NCBI GenBank assembly: GCA_963843645.1
Contig: CAWJLE010000001.1
Span: 806,001 to 870,000 of the forward strand
Source: CAWJLE01 sp963843645
GTDB taxonomy: Bacteria; Chloroflexota; Anaerolineae; DAOTYC01
Direction of reading: 5' to 3'
DNA: 64,000 nucleotides
Below, in pieces: positions 27,317-36,112 of this stretch. The position numbers and the translations under genes were made by a program. Position 1 is the stretch's first letter. Every line of letters begins with the position of its first letter. The notes under the pieces are model-generated. The model did not search any database and was not told where the DNA came from. It worked only from the letters and a program-made list of their open reading frames with translations.

Positions 27317-28141
27317 GTGGCTGAGTCAGAGCACATTGCCTTTCTCGCAGACCAGGCGAAGGCGATCCGGTGCCTCGCGATCGAGATGATCGCAAATGCC
27401 GGATCGGGGCATCCCGGTGGGGCGCTGTCTTCGGCGGAGATCATGTCGGTGCTTTATTTCGACGTTCTCCGCATCGATCCCCAGCGGCCGCAGTGGGAAG
27501 ACAGAGATCGTTTCGTGTTGTCGAAAGGCCACGGCACCGCTTCGCTGTATGCGGCGCTGTGCGCACGCGGATTCTTTTCCCAGGACCACCTCAAGCTCTT
27601 CCGCCAGAAGGGCGGTATCCTGCAGGGTCACCCCGACATGCGCAAGGTACCCGGCCTGGACATGACCAGCGGCTCGCTGGGGCAGGGGCTGTCCGCCGGC
27701 ATCGGCATGGCCCTGGCCGCCCGCATGCAGCAGAAAGACTACCACACCTACGTTCTCGTAGGCGACGGTGAGAGCCAGGAAGGCCAGATCTGGGAAGCGG
27801 CGATGTTCGCACGTCACTTCAAGATCGACAATCTGACGGCCATCCTCGATTACAACGACGTCCAGCTGGATGGCCCGGTCAACAAGATCATGGACATCTC
27901 GCCGGTCGTGGACAAGTGGCGCGCCTTCGGCTGGCAGATCATGGAATGCGACGGCCACAGCGTCACCGACCTGCTGGGCGCCTTTGCCTGGGCAAAAAGC
28001 ACCAAGGGCGCCCCGGCCGTCATCATCGCGCACACCGTTAAGGGCAAGGGTGTGAGCTTCATGGAGAACACGTGCGATTGGCACGGCGTGGCGGATCCGG
28101 CCAGGCTGCCCAGCGCACTGGCGGAGGTCAAGGCAGAATGA
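27317..28141 (+). CDS. Transketolase, N-terminal (TPP-binding) subunit
   Basis: 274 residues, the first half of a split transketolase. It carries the TPP/Mg motif GDGESQEGQIWEAAMFA followed by YNDVQLDG, and conserved His residues in GSGHPGGALSSAEI and SKGHGTAS. It moves two-carbon units between sugar phosphates in the non-oxidative pentose phosphate path. SD AAAGGAG precedes the GTG start. It overlaps the second subunit by 4 bp (ATGA), so equal amounts are made. Split transketolases are common in archaea, Chloroflexota and some Firmicutes. Confidence 0.95.
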   Translation: MAESEHIAFLADQAKAIRCLAIEMIANAGSGHPGGALSSAEIMSVLYFDVLRIDPQRPQWEDRDRFVLSKGHGTASLYAALCARGFFSQDHLKLFRQKGGILQGHPDMRKVPGLDMTSGSLGQGLSAGIGMALAARMQQKDYHTYVLVGDGESQEGQIWEAAMFARHFKIDNLTAILDYNDVQLDGPVNKIMDISPVVDKWRAFGWQIMECDGHSVTDLLGAFAWAKSTKGAPAVIIAHTVKGKGVSFMENTCDWHGVADPARLPSALAEVKAE

Positions 28142-29082
28142 GATCGCTCGAGAAGATCGCCATGCGTGAGGCCTTCGCCGATACCGCGATCGAGTTGTTC
28201 GAGGAAGGCAAGAACATCGTCGTCCTGGACGCGGACGTGTCCAAGTCGACCCGCAGCATCAAGTTCGGAACGAAATACCCCGAACGGTTCGTCAATGTGG
28301 GCATTGCCGAGCAGAACATGATGTCCATCGCCGCCGGCATGGCCTCTTGCGGAATGATCCCGCTGGTGTGCAGCTTCAGCATGCTGCTGACCCTCCGCTC
28401 CATCGACCAGCTCCGGCTGCAGGGGGCATACGCCAAGCTGCCGATCAAAGTCATGGGCCACTACGGCGGCTACTCCGCCGGACCGGAAGGTCCGACGCAC
28501 CACGCCATCGAGGACCTGGGCATCGTCCGCTCGATTCCGAACATGACGGTGCTCGTGCCGTGCGATGCGGAAGAGACCGCGGCAGCGCTCCGCGCGGCGG
28601 TCGCGACAGACGGCCCGGTCTTCCTGCGCATGGGCCGCAATCCGGTCCCCGCAGTGGAGGGCAAGCCGGCCGAGTTCAAAGTGGGTAAGGGCTACCGCGT
28701 GCGCCCTGGCAAAGACGTCGCGATCATCGCTATGGGTGTCATGGTTTCCCGGGCACTCGACGCGGCCGATGAGCTGGCCAAAGAAGGCATCGACTGTCAG
28801 GTCGTCGCGATGCCCAGCCTGAAGCCGATCGACGTCGAGCTGATCGCCGAGGCGGCGCGCAAAACGGGCGCCGTCGTCACCGCCGAGGAGCACAACATCT
28901 ACGGCGGGCTGGGCAGCGCCGTCGCTGAGGTCCTGGGCGAGCACGCGCCGGTCCCGATGGAGCGCGTCGGCATCAAGGATTGCTTCGCCGAGTCCGCACA
29001 GTGGTTCGAGCTGCTCGACAAGTACGGCATGGGTGTGGCGGACGTCGCCGCCGCTTGCCGCGCCGTCATCAAGCGCAAGTAG
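28138..29082 (+). CDS. Transketolase, C-terminal subunit
   Basis: 314 residues covering the pyrimidine-binding and C-terminal domains. The catalytic Glu for TPP activation lies in FVNVGIAEQNMMSIAAGMA, and the central loop is GGYSAGPEGPTHHAIEDL. The C-terminal domain begins about residue 195. ATG 28138 overlaps the stop of the N-terminal subunit. It ends 29 bases before hairpin copy 3. Intact, typical length. Confidence 0.95.
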   Translation: MRSLEKIAMREAFADTAIELFEEGKNIVVLDADVSKSTRSIKFGTKYPERFVNVGIAEQNMMSIAAGMASCGMIPLVCSFSMLLTLRSIDQLRLQGAYAKLPIKVMGHYGGYSAGPEGPTHHAIEDLGIVRSIPNMTVLVPCDAEETAAALRAAVATDGPVFLRMGRNPVPAVEGKPAEFKVGKGYRVRPGKDVAIIAMGVMVSRALDAADELAKEGIDCQVVAMPSLKPIDVELIAEAARKTGAVVTAEEHNIYGGLGSAVAEVLGEHAPVPMERVGIKDCFAESAQWFELLDKYGMGVADVAAACRAVIKRK

Positions 29083-29110
29083 GCATTTCGCATTCGACCA
29101 GCCATGAACA

Positions 29111-29163
29111 AGACTTCCGACGTCTGCCAGGCACTCAGTGCAGCCCGGCGGCGTCGGAAGTCT
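29111..29163 (+). repeat. Dispersed hairpin, copy 3 (long loop)
   Basis: AGACTTCCGACG (29111-29122) pairs with CGTCGGAAGTCT (29152-29163), a perfect 12-bp stem. The loop contains a small inner hairpin (GCAC-TCA-GTGC). It differs from the other copies in the stem centre and in having the long loop, and sits 29 bases after the transketolase stop and 10 bases before a promoter -35. Confidence 0.8.
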
Positions 29164-29173
29164 TCGATTTCCT

Positions 29174-29202
29174 TTGCGTTTTGGCCTGCCCTCGGCTATA
29201 AT
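29174..29202 (+). promoter_or_regulatory. Promoter with TATAAT seven bases from the ATG
   Basis: TTGCGT (29174-29179), 17-base spacer, perfect TATAAT (29197-29202). The glycosyltransferase ATG is at 29209, exactly where transcription should start, and no SD lies between. This is the arrangement of a leaderless mRNA. Confidence 0.65.
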
Positions 29203-29208
29203 CCCGCC

Positions 29209-30108
29209 ATGCAGGAGACGAAAACAGAACCCTCGGTTCTACAAAAGAAGATCACGGTGGTCATACCGGCTTTTCGCGAGGAAGCCGCCATTGGTCCGGT
29301 GGTCACCCAGGTGATTGAGGTGCTGAAGTCATACGCCGCGTCCGAAGTGATCGTCGTCGACGATGGGTCCCCGGACGGAACCGGAGCCGCCGCCGCGGCA
29401 GCAGGCGCACGCGTAATCCGCCAGCCCTACAACAAGGGCAACGGCGCCGCCATCAAGGCCGGCATCCGCCACGCCGACGGCGATATCATCGTCTTTATGG
29501 ACGGCGACGGCCAGCACCGACCCGCGGATATCCCCCGGCTGGTTGCCGGGATGGACCAGTACGAGATGGTCGTGGGCGCGCGGAGTCCGCGCTCGGTGAG
29601 CGAATGGTACCGACGGCAGGCGAACCGGTTCTACAACGTGTTAGCCACCTACATATGCGGCACCTGCGTGCTCGACCTAACCTCCGGCTTTCGTGCGGTG
29701 CGGGCGGATCTGGCGCGCAAGTTCTGCCACCTGCTGCCGAACCGGTTCTCGTATCCCAGCACCATGACCATCGTGATGCTGAAGGCGGGCTATAGCGTCC
29801 GCTTCGTGACGATCGACACAGTCGCGCGCGTGAGCAAGAGCAAGCTGAATCCCCTGCGAGACGGCCTGCGTTTCTTCTTCATCATCGTCAAGGTCGCAAC
29901 GTTGTTCGAGCCGTTGAAGATCTTCCTGCCCATTGGACTGCTCGTGCTGCTGCCGGGTGTGGTCCTGGCCATCTACCGGCTGATCATCGGGCGGCCGTGG
30001 ACCTTGCCCATCGTCATTTCCGTCAGCGTCGGGGCGCTCATCATCGTCCTCGGCCTGATCTCCGAACAGATCGCACTTCTGCGCACCGTCCAGTTCGACC
30101 GCGACTGA
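29209..30108 (+). CDS. Family 2 glycosyltransferase, DPM1/GtrB-like with membrane tail
   Basis: 299 residues. The GT-A domain has ITVVIPAFREEAAIGPVV, VVDDGSPDGTGAAA, the metal motif FMDGDGQHRPAD and LTSGFRAVRADLA. Two C-terminal membrane helices (about residues 240-295) resemble GtrB-type polyprenyl-phosphate sugar transferases. ATG 29209 matches the domain start; an open frame exists to 29104 but runs through the repeat. The start position implies a leaderless transcript. It may load a lipid carrier used by the polytopic proteins at 32-37 kb, an inference from proximity. Confidence 0.88.
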   Translation: MQETKTEPSVLQKKITVVIPAFREEAAIGPVVTQVIEVLKSYAASEVIVVDDGSPDGTGAAAAAAGARVIRQPYNKGNGAAIKAGIRHADGDIIVFMDGDGQHRPADIPRLVAGMDQYEMVVGARSPRSVSEWYRRQANRFYNVLATYICGTCVLDLTSGFRAVRADLARKFCHLLPNRFSYPSTMTIVMLKAGYSVRFVTIDTVARVSKSKLNPLRDGLRFFFIIVKVATLFEPLKIFLPIGLLVLLPGVVLAIYRLIIGRPWTLPIVISVSVGALIIVLGLISEQIALLRTVQFDRD

Positions 30109-30167
30109 GACCCACGCCTGCAAACAGGATATGCGCTCGAATTGCCATCCAAGCATTGGAACCGGCC

Positions 30168-30536
30168 TCACAGACGACGGACGCGTAGGCCACGTGACGT
30201 TGCGACGGTAATGGTGCCTGCCAGGTCGGCAAGCTCGTAAACCTCCAATACTCGCTCGATTAGTTCCACCATTGCCGGAATGCTCTCTCTCTCAGGCCGA
30301 AGCAGGAGAATGCCGACGTGATTCCCAGGTGGACGCACCCGAATGTCCGCAATTCCCTTGTCTGCCGTGATGAGAAATCGCCTCTCCGCCTGAACGGCTC
30401 GCCACAGATCGCTGTCCTTCCATCCTCCCATGTTTTGCTCTGTCACTGCAAGCGCATCATACCCTGCACTTCGGAGTAGCCGAACAACCGCAGTCGGGAG
30501 GTCTTCATCCACTTTTACTGCAAACGGCAACGCCAT
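30168..30536 (-). CDS. DUF5615 PIN-like protein (putative toxin)
   Basis: 122 residues of the PIN-like DUF5615 family: KVDEDLPTAVVRLLRSAGYD at the N-terminus, an acidic WKDSDLWRAVQ and FLITADKGIADI, giving the Asp residues expected of a PIN nuclease site. These proteins pair with DUF433 proteins as toxin-antitoxin-like modules. It follows the DUF433 gene after 3 bp. An RNase activity is inferred from the fold. Confidence 0.85.
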   Translation of the reverse strand: MALPFAVKVDEDLPTAVVRLLRSAGYDALAVTEQNMGGWKDSDLWRAVQAERRFLITADKGIADIRVRPPGNHVGILLLRPERESIPAMVELIERVLEVYELADLAGTITVATSRGLRVRRL

Positions 30537-30539
30537 CGG

Positions 30540-30779
30540 CTAGCCCTCCAGTGGCAAGATCGTTTCACTCTCCATCACTTCGGCCGCATACGCCAGAGCG
30601 GCCCGAACGTCTTCTATTGTGAGCTGGGGGTACGACTGCATTATCTCCTCAGCAGTCATGCCCTCGGCAAGGCTTCCAATGATCAGCGTGACGGGAATGC
30701 GTGTGCCCCTAATGCAAGGCTCGCCGTGGTGAATCTTCGGATTCACAACAACCCGCTTATGCCAGTCTATACGATTCAT
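30540..30779 (-). CDS. DUF433 family protein (putative antitoxin)
   Basis: 79 residues. DUF433 helix-turn-helix-like protein: NPKIHHGEPCIRGTRIPVTL, then LAEGMTAEEIMQSYPQLTIE and VRAALAYAAEV. It is usually found just before DUF5615 PIN-like genes, as here, and probably binds and silences the toxin and represses the pair. A promoter is proposed at 30849-30877. Confidence 0.88.
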   Translation of the reverse strand: MNRIDWHKRVVVNPKIHHGEPCIRGTRIPVTLIIGSLAEGMTAEEIMQSYPQLTIEDVRAALAYAAEVMESETILPLEG

Positions 30780-30848
30780 GTGTCCCTTCCCAGACTAAGA
30801 CTTCAGGCAGCTGTTCACCCAACCATCGCCTCTTACACTCAGGAAATG

Positions 30849-30877
30849 ATTATAATTGAAGACTCCCGAGCCAACAA
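30849..30877 (-). promoter_or_regulatory. Promoter for the DUF433-DUF5615 pair
   Basis: Minus strand TTGTTG (30872-30877), 17-base spacer, perfect TATAAT (30849-30854). The DUF433 start is 70 bases downstream. The region is markedly AT-richer than its surroundings. Confidence 0.6.
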
Positions 30878-30988
30878 TTGATGACAACGCAGGCCGGCCA
30901 ATACCAGGGTCCCAGATGCATAAGGGGCACTTCGAGGTGATTCCTCGAGGTTGCTCTTATCTTCGTCGATTCGAACGGAATCCGACCA

Positions 30989-31939
30989 TCACGAAGGACG
31001 GATACGCCCCGGCAACCGGCCATTCCAGGAAAGCAGTACGACGCCGACCACCACCAGCACTGTCCCGAAGATCTGGGTTACGCTTAAGCGCTCGGACAGC
31101 AGAAAATAGGCGTACACGTTCACGAAGACGATTTCGGCCATCGCGAGGATTGTGGCGACGCTGGCCGGAAGGTGGCCGAGAGCAAACGTGTACGAGGCAA
31201 ACCCGGCAATCGTGGGCAGGGCCAGAAGGCCGGCGAACCACAGCACCGAGGATGCCTTCACCGGCCACGGCTGAGTCGTGAACCCCTGCAAAGGCAGCAG
31301 CACCAGGGCGGCAAACCCAAAAGAATAAGCCAGGCTCGTGACCGGATTGTAAGCCTGGCGAACCCTCTTCCCAAACAAGACCCAGCACGAGTACATGATC
31401 GGAATGCCCAGGCCGATTAGATAGCCCTCAAAAGACATCTGCATTCGCCCAAACACGTCCAGCCCAGAGACGAGCACTGTTCCGGCGAACGTCAGGATCA
31501 CCGCCAAAATCTTGTTCCGACGCAGCGGCTCGGCCCAGATCAGGCAGGCCACGATGGCCACGATCGCGGGCGCGGCAGCCTGCTGCACGGTGGCGACGGC
31601 GGCGCCGTTGACCAACACACCCAGGTTCCAGCAGACGTGAAGCAACCCGATGCTGCTTCCCATGCCGAGCAGCCACGCCAGGTCCGCCCGGCGGATGCGG
31701 AGCCAGTCAGGTCGCGCGACAGCCAGGAAGGCGAACAGGATGACGGACGTCCAGAGATCCCGCCAGAAGGCGAGCGCCAGCGCCGAGACGCCGCTATCCG
31801 CCACCACGAACTTGATGAATATGCCCGACGATCCCCAGCAGGCCGTGGCCAAAAGCACTGCCAGGTATCCGACGGCATTCCCACTGATTTGCGTCCGTGT
31901 CTTGCTGCGTACCACTTCGGAATCGATCACGTCCACCAC
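30989..31939 (-). CDS. EamA/DMT family transporter
   Basis: 316 residues, ten membrane helices in two EamA repeats (first begins VGYLAVLLATACWGSSGIFI; second near residue 160, GYLIGLGIPIMYSCWVLFGK). This family exports or imports metabolites such as amino acids or nucleotide precursors; the substrate is not predictable. Upstream starts at GTG or ATG near 31939 are close together. It stands between the toxin-antitoxin pair and the polytopic proteins and ends 37 bp from the stop of the 681-residue gene's strand-mate. Intact. Confidence 0.88.
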   Translation of the reverse strand: MVDVIDSEVVRSKTRTQISGNAVGYLAVLLATACWGSSGIFIKFVVADSGVSALALAFWRDLWTSVILFAFLAVARPDWLRIRRADLAWLLGMGSSIGLLHVCWNLGVLVNGAAVATVQQAAAPAIVAIVACLIWAEPLRRNKILAVILTFAGTVLVSGLDVFGRMQMSFEGYLIGLGIPIMYSCWVLFGKRVRQAYNPVTSLAYSFGFAALVLLPLQGFTTQPWPVKASSVLWFAGLLALPTIAGFASYTFALGHLPASVATILAMAEIVFVNVYAYFLLSERLSVTQIFGTVLVVVGVVLLSWNGRLPGRIRPS

Positions 31940-31973
31940 CTGTTCGTCATTCGAAGATGACGGTGCTGAGAAT

Positions 31974-34019
31974 TTAGGGCGCCACGCACTGGGTTGCTGC
32001 GGCGCGGTATGAGTAGATCGTAACGTCGGAGTCGCGGTAAACTTGCTGGAACAGGTCGGGATAACTATCGAACTTCAGGCGAACTTCGGTCGGGTCCGGA
32101 CTTGCGATACGATTGTCCACCCAGACCAGGCACGCGGTGTAGAAGTCGAGGTAATGGGTGGTTTCCTGAAGGTCAGAGGCTGGATTGGTGATGATCGCGC
32201 TGTGACGGCGGCGCTGAGTGTGAGACGGCGGAACCGTCGGGGGATCGTGCCCGGCCGGAACAGCGATCACGGCTCGCCCGGTCAGCGCCGCAAGGTAGTA
32301 GCTGCTCTCCGGGTCGCTGGCGACGACCGCTCGAGGAACAGTGTGCTCGAGGAGAAACCGATACGGCGCCTGGGTGCTGAGATGCAGTTCCGCTCGGCTG
32401 ACCGCGAGGCTGTACGGATGGCTCGAAGCAGGATCGTAGAGATCCGATAGGTTGTCGATGCCCTGGCGAATCAGAATGACGCCCATCAGGGTCACGACAA
32501 CTCCGCCCGCCACCAGACCGAGAGCAGCCTTCCACGCACCGGATGACGGCCAGAGTCGCAGGCGAGGCAGTCTGCGCAGCCGCTGATTGAACCGGTGGAT
32601 TCCGGCCCAGAAGAACCATCCGACCAACAGCGAATACGGCGGAAGGAGCAGCAGGCGCAGCATGGAGTAGTGCGGCACACGCCCCCGCAGGTAAGCGATG
32701 ATCAGCGGGTTGCACAGGATGAGCGGCACGACAGCCGCGGTGGCGGACATGAACAACGCCCATCGGCGGCGTTTCAACGACGCCGGAATGAGAAATGGCA
32801 CCGCCAGGAAGGCGATTGCCCACAGCGCGAAACGGCCGGGCGCAAATCGCCAGCGGGGATCCACGGTGTAGAATTGGAATGGGCTGACGATGGCGAGACC
32901 GTGCCCCAACGACAGGGTCGAGCGGGTGTCAGGGTCGGGGATCGCGGCAAAGAGCTGACCAAGGCTCAACAAGTGCGCCTGGGAAGCGCGAAGCGCGGCA
33001 AATGGCAGCGCAATCAGCACCATGGGCAGCAGCAAGTAGAGCAGCCGCCGCGTTTCCACGTCTGCCTTCAATCCCGACCGGGACACGAGCAATGCCAGAA
33101 CACGAAAGACCAGGTACGCGCCGAGCCCGGCGAAGAGCAGAACCGCCAGAACGAGATGCCAGCTTACGAGCACGACTGCCAGCGCCAGAGTCAGCGCCAA
33201 CTCGGTGCGACGGCCGCTGTCCAGGTAACGCCAGGCCAGCACGAAGGCTATCCAGAGCACGATGAATCCGGCCTGGTTGGGATACATCGACGAGCGAAAG
33301 TCCAGCTTGTCGTACAGAACCAGCTCGATGATCGTGCAGAACAGCGCGAGCCATGGGCTTCTCAATAACGTTTCGGCAAAAGCGTAGAACGACAGTGCCA
33401 GGAGCGGCGCCATCAGCACCGGCAGATGAACCCAGATGAAGGTAATATCGACACGAGACAGGACCGAGAACAGGGCCAGGACCAGATGCCAGCTGCCGGT
33501 GGTCACGTTGAGGCGAGCCGTGTCCTGGGAATAGAACACGTCCCGGGGAAAGACGCTGCCCACCTGTATCTCGCGCCGGATGGCCGCCAGATGGTAGAAG
33601 CCGTCCGATCGCTGGCTGAGCCACACCTTCCCGTACCAGGCCAACGCCGCGCAGCCCAGCGCGACGAGGATGACGATGACACCGAGCCAGAATCGGCGCG
33701 ACCCAACTCTCATTCGAACACGGGGAACACGGACACCTCTGCCGTGCGCAAGGGCCCACACCAGCAACAGGGCGACCAATGCCACGAAGAAGGCCACCTG
33801 CACACTCGCCAGCGTACCGTGCAACACGTACGCGGCACCACCCAGAGCGGTGATGAAGGCCACGCTGAACACGAACGAAATGGGGATGCGAGCCCCAACC
33901 GGGAAGCGTTCGCCTCTCAGCAGCAGCGACTGCAGCACGCAGCCGGGCGCCAAGAGCAGGAGGACGCCCACGGCCAGAAGGCGCACCATCTGCAGCCCCC
34001 CGGACGGTTCAAGGCTCAC
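31974..34019 (-). CDS. Large polytopic membrane protein, paralogue A (GT-C-like)
   Basis: 681 residues with about 13 membrane helices and a C-terminal soluble domain (about residues 560-681) containing VVASDPESSYYLAALTGRAV and CLVWVDNRIASPD. The layout resembles GT-C glycosyltransferases, with the motif QRSDGFYHLAAIR on a long extracytoplasmic loop where such enzymes carry acidic catalytic residues. The next gene upstream encodes a clear paralogue. It starts with GTG at 34019, preceded by GAGGAGA. I do not recognise a named family; a cell-surface glycosylation role is inferred from architecture. Confidence 0.65.
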   Translation of the reverse strand: MSLEPSGGLQMVRLLAVGVLLLLAPGCVLQSLLLRGERFPVGARIPISFVFSVAFITALGGAAYVLHGTLASVQVAFFVALVALLLVWALAHGRGVRVPRVRMRVGSRRFWLGVIVILVALGCAALAWYGKVWLSQRSDGFYHLAAIRREIQVGSVFPRDVFYSQDTARLNVTTGSWHLVLALFSVLSRVDITFIWVHLPVLMAPLLALSFYAFAETLLRSPWLALFCTIIELVLYDKLDFRSSMYPNQAGFIVLWIAFVLAWRYLDSGRRTELALTLALAVVLVSWHLVLAVLLFAGLGAYLVFRVLALLVSRSGLKADVETRRLLYLLLPMVLIALPFAALRASQAHLLSLGQLFAAIPDPDTRSTLSLGHGLAIVSPFQFYTVDPRWRFAPGRFALWAIAFLAVPFLIPASLKRRRWALFMSATAAVVPLILCNPLIIAYLRGRVPHYSMLRLLLLPPYSLLVGWFFWAGIHRFNQRLRRLPRLRLWPSSGAWKAALGLVAGGVVVTLMGVILIRQGIDNLSDLYDPASSHPYSLAVSRAELHLSTQAPYRFLLEHTVPRAVVASDPESSYYLAALTGRAVIAVPAGHDPPTVPPSHTQRRRHSAIITNPASDLQETTHYLDFYTACLVWVDNRIASPDPTEVRLKFDSYPDLFQQVYRDSDVTIYSYRAAATQCVAP

Positions 34020-34046
34020 GAGCGTCTCCTCGAGAAGTGGTGGCTG

Positions 34047-36068
34047 TCAAGGCGTGCACTCCGGACGGCCGCCGGCGGACAAGTACGTGAAGACACTGAC
34101 GTCCGCATCCTGGTACGCTTTCGCAAACAGGGCGGGCAGAGCCTCGAATTTTCGGCGCGAGGCCGCCGCGTCGATCCCCGGCGTGCGCCCGTCGACCCAA
34201 ACCAGGCACGCGCCGTACCGATCCAGAAGCTGGACCGTCTGGTCCGGCCCGACGCTCGGATCCAGAATGGCCAGGCTGTCCCGACGGCGCGCCGCGTTAT
34301 CGCCGCCGCCCGGCGGCTCGTGCCGCTCCGCCACGGAGATGACGCGGCGGCCCGTCAGCCCCGCCAGGTAGTAGCCGCTCTCAGGGTCAGCCGCCACCAC
34401 CGCGTGGGAGGACGAGTGGCTCGAGACGAAGCGATACGGGGGCTGCCGGCTGTCACGCATCTGCGCGTGACTCGCGGCGAGGCTGTAGACGTTCTGCGAG
34501 CTGGGGCTGAACAGATCCCACAGGTTGCCGGTGGCCTCCCGGGCCAGAATGCCGGCGACGAGCGCCAGCGCAGCCACCGCCACGGCCAGGCCCAACGTCT
34601 GCTGCGATCGGAGCGCCGGCAGGCTGCGGGCGGTCGACACGCACCACCCGATAGAGCGCCAGAGAAACCAGGCCAGCAGCAGACCATAGGGAGGCAGAAG
34701 CACCAGCCGGATGAGCCCGATGTCGTTGACCTTGCCCTGCAAAAAAGTGATCAGCGGTGGATTGAGCATGATGAGCGGGACGGCCGCCGACACGCCGAGC
34801 ATGAACACCGCCGCGCGATTGCGCTTCAAGTACTCGCGGAGCAGGAAGGGCAGCGTCAGAAATGCGATCAGCCACATCCCGAAGCGATACGGCGCAAATC
34901 GCCAGCGTGGCCCCACGAAGGACAGGTTGCGCGGACCGATGACGGACCAGCCCCCGCCCAGTCTCAAAGTGGAGCGGAAAGTGGGCTCGTGTAACGCCAA
35001 CAGGGAGCCGCTTGCCCTGACCAGGTGCGCCCCCAGGACGCGCATGGCGATCAGCGGAAGCGCGCCCACTGCAACGATCGCCAGGATTGCGAGCAGTCGC
35101 CGGACTTCGGCGGTCAGTGGCGATTGCCGCTTGAGCCAATACGCCACCCAAAGGGAGGCCAGGTAAGCGCCCACGGCCAGAAGGAAGAACTCGATCATCA
35201 GCAGGTGCCACGAGGCCATGACGACGGCCAACGCGACCACGAGCGCCAGGTCCCTCCACCGGCCCGCATCGACGTACCGCCAGACGAGCCACAGAGCGAT
35301 CCACAACAGGACGTAACCGACTTGATTTCGGCCAGGCGGCCGTTCGAAAGTCCAGGTTCTCGTACAGGACGAACTGCAGGACCGTCGCGAGAAGCGCCAA
35401 CCAGGGGCGCTCGACCAGGGCCAACACCAACGTGTAGAAGGCGAGTATCAGCAGCGGCGCGGTGAGGGTGGGCAGGTGCTGCCACAGCCAGGTCACGTCG
35501 ACGTTGGACCAAAGCGAAAGGATAGACAGAACCAGGTGCCAGGTTCCCGTGGAAGGATTCAGCCCGGTCGGCTCGTGGACGTACGCGTACATCAGGCCTT
35601 TGACCAGCACGACTCCGCTGTCGATCTGGTGGCGGACCGCTGCCATATGATAGAAATCGTCTGCCAGGTGGCTGAGCCAGGTTCCCTCGTAACAGGCCAC
35701 GCCCGCGGCAGCCAGGGCAAAGACGACACACAGCGCTGCCGGCCACGGGAATGGGCGCGCAGCCTGCGGCGGCGCGGTGGTCGTGAGTGTGCGCCTCATC
35801 CACAGCGAGGCCACGATCAGGATGAGCAATTCGATGGCAAAGAGAACCTGAACGAGGAGCAAGTTGCCCTCGACGAGGTACGCCCCGACTCCCAGGAGGG
35901 CAATGCTGCCGACGCTGAAGGTGAAGGCGATCGGCACGCGCGCCAAAGCCGGCCCGCTGAAGGTCTCAACACGAGCCGTTGAAGCAGGAAGCCGGGCACG
36001 AACAGCACGATCAGGCCCGCGGCGACGACGCGCAGGGCAGCCAGCGCGTCCGTAGGTGCGAGCGCCAT
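34047..36068 (-). CDS. Large polytopic membrane protein, paralogue B, two frameshifts
   Basis: About 673 residues when the frame changes near 35960 and 35325 are bridged. It matches paralogue A along its length: the N-terminal helix (AAGLIVLFVPGFLLQRLVL), ARVPIAFTFSVGSIALLGVG, the loop HLADDFYHMAAVRHQIDSG, STGTWHLVLSILSLWSNVD and the C-terminal VVAADPESGYYLAGLTGRRV and CLVWVDGRTPGID. The gap to paralogue A is 27 bp. A recent tandem duplication followed by divergence is likely. Same uncertain GT-C-like function. Confidence 0.65.
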
Positions 36069-36112
36069 ATTACGGTTTACCCGTTCCTTCCATCCACTCT
36101 GGCACGTTCATC

